NCBI GenBank assembly: GCA_947490035.1
Contig: CANLGS010000242.1
Span: 1 to 6,578 of the forward strand
Length of the DNA: 6,578 bases
Direction: 5' to 3'
From: Gemmataceae bacterium
Lineage (GTDB): Bacteria > Planctomycetota > Planctomycetia > Gemmatales > Gemmataceae
The notes beneath the pieces were generated by a model. That model saw only the letters and a list, made by a program, of their open reading frames with translations. It searched no databases and was not told the origin of the DNA. Positions 6,142-6,578 of this stretch are shown here, piece by piece. The translations under genes were made by a program, and so were the position numbers. Every line of letters begins with the position of its first letter. Position 1 is the first letter of the stretch.

Positions 6142-6272
6142 CGGAAGCGTCGGGAGCAGACATGGCCGAGGAGATCGCGGCGAGTGTTGTCGGCTGGCAA
6201 TCGAAGTTGCAAGCCGACGAATGGTTCTTTGTCAGCCTTTGCGAAGAACTGGTGGCGTCGCTGACGCTTCCG
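6142..6272. repeat. 10-bp inverted repeat bounding a 131-nt segment
   Basis: CGGAAGCGTC at 6142-6151 recurs as its reverse complement GACGCTTCCG at 6263-6272. The pairing does not extend beyond 10 bp at either side. The copies could be the ends of a small element or two scattered copies of a planctomycete repeat rich in GGAAGCGTC; chance is also possible in this GC-rich DNA. Confidence 0.25.
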
Positions 6273-6383
6273 GCTCGTCACTCCTTGCCCAGCACCAGAT
6301 CGACCGCCCAGCACCCGCGAACGTGCGGCCCCGGCCCGCGACAGTGGTCGAGGATGTCGGCGTTATCGCACCCGGCGTCCTGA
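6162..6383 (+). CDS. Doubtful small ORF or gene remnant (73 residues)
   Basis: ATG at 6162 is preceded by GGGAG with a 5-nt gap, a good ribosome binding site. By my count, the first 35 codons have a coding-like composition: G/C about 60% at first, 40% at second and 74% at third positions. They encode an acidic, amphipathic-looking stretch that includes ADEWFFVSLCEELVASL. From about 6278 the frame only runs antisense to the C-terminal part of the minus-strand gene there and looks like noise (Arg, Pro, Ser and His). I do not recognise a family. It may be the surviving 5' end of a gene cut off at the repeat near 6263-6272, a true small protein, or chance. Confidence 0.22.
   Translation: MAEEIAASVVGWQSKLQADEWFFVSLCEELVASLTLPARHSLPSTRSTAQHPRTCGPGPRQWSRMSALSHPAS
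6189..6218 (+). terminator. Candidate terminator hairpin between convergent genes
   Basis: GTCGGCT (6189-6195) pairs with AGCCGAC (6212-6218). After one G-A mismatch, GCAA (6197-6200) pairs with TTGC (6207-6210) around the loop TCGAAG, giving 11 of 12 paired positions. On the + strand the stem is followed by GAATGGTTCTTTG, so a short T-rich run begins several bases late. It lies between the convergent peptidase and right-edge genes, where a terminator is expected. It also lies inside the doubtful small ORF, which is an argument against one or the other. Confidence 0.3.
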
Positions 6384-6578
6384 AGCGCGTCCGCGAGAAT
6401 CGGCATGGCACCGAAGTTGCGCGACTCGTACATCCCGCGCGCGAGTGACACCGCGGTGTCAGTGCGCCAAGCAGGGGAGAAGGTAGCGGAGCGGAACGGG
6501 TTGCCGAACACGCAGCGGATGAGGGCGCACTCGACCGCCCCGCCACCCGGCCCCGCCAGCGGGCGGGAGTTTACGATA
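6278..6578 (-). CDS. Partial protein (C-terminal 99 residues) with a C-terminal module recalled from Gemmata-type genomes
   Basis: The minus-strand frame is open from the right edge (first full codon at 6577) to TGA at 6280-6278, so the start lies outside the window. A GTG at 6511 is internal and not a likely start, because the upstream residues continue the module without a break (CALIRCVFGNPFRS). Visible landmarks are GNPFR, a WRTDTAVSLARGMYESR helix, MPILADALQDAGCDNADIL, HCRGPGPHVRGCW and a terminal DLVLGKE. From memory, this combination recurs at the C-terminus of many otherwise different hypothetical proteins of Gemmata and relatives, some with TIGR02996 or SMI1/KNR4-like N-terminal parts; I cannot confirm that here. 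The biochemical role is unknown. The Cys and His residues in DAGC, HCR and RGCW could form a metal site, but this is a guess. The gene converges on the S9 peptidase gene. Confidence 0.8.
   Translation of the reverse strand, partial: IVNSRPLAGPGGGAVECALIRCVFGNPFRSATFSPAWRTDTAVSLARGMYESRNFGAMPILADALQDAGCDNADILDHCRGPGPHVRGCWAVDLVLGKE

Noticed and set aside
2870..6163. Minus-strand open frame of 1097 codons antisense to the S9 peptidase
   Set aside because: It is a by-product of G/C-rich third codon positions. It is rich in Arg, Val, Ala and His, lacks recognisable motifs, and lies opposite a gene with an intact catalytic triad and signal peptide.
6232..6546. Minus-strand frame of 104 codons overlapping the right-edge gene
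   Set aside because: It is a frame-shifted shadow, Ser/Arg/Pro-rich. The conserved blocks are in the frame ending at 6278.

Overview
The window comes from a high-GC bacterium and is most likely chromosomal DNA of a planctomycete of the Gemmataceae (Gemmata-like). The grounds are the strong G/C preference at third codon positions, the unusual Lgt architecture, and a C-terminal protein module at the right edge that I associate from memory with Gemmata-type genomes. The family-level placement is an inference; no rRNA or other marker gene is present.

Left half, minus strand, read right to left: a MoxR-family AAA+ ATPase (1702-2676), then a prolipoprotein diacylglyceryl transferase, lgt (174-1592), then the first 57 codons of another gene (1-171) that starts 2 nt after the lgt stop and runs off the left edge. 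The three could form one transcription unit. The Lgt is about 472 residues, well over the usual 260-300, because a PDZ-like domain is inserted in the middle of the enzyme.

Two strong, nested inverted repeats bracket the moxR-like gene. One (1601-1706) lies between moxR and lgt. It consists of two inverted copies of a short palindrome, each with a GTAG foot at its outer end, which is the layout of a REP doublet (REPIN). The other (2687-2755) is a perfect 29-bp inverted repeat upstream of moxR, built from a different palindrome. Each ends 8-10 nt before the start codon of the following minus-strand gene, so each may affect translation initiation of that gene.

Right half: divergent from moxR, an exported S9-family (prolyl oligopeptidase-like) serine peptidase of 1025 residues (2930-6007, + strand), with signal peptide, beta-propeller-like N-terminal part and an intact Ser/Asp/His triad. 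It is followed by small hairpins and a roughly 270-nt stretch (6008-6277) without a confident gene, which may hold a small ORF or gene remnant with a plausible ribosome binding site. At the right edge a minus-strand gene (6278 to beyond 6578) converges on the peptidase gene; only its C-terminal 99 codons are present.

I found no CRISPR array, tRNA, rRNA or complete transposase gene. The most noteworthy points are the PDZ-bearing Lgt and the paired REPIN-like elements set against the start codons of neighbouring genes. I see no convincing novel defence or biosynthetic system.
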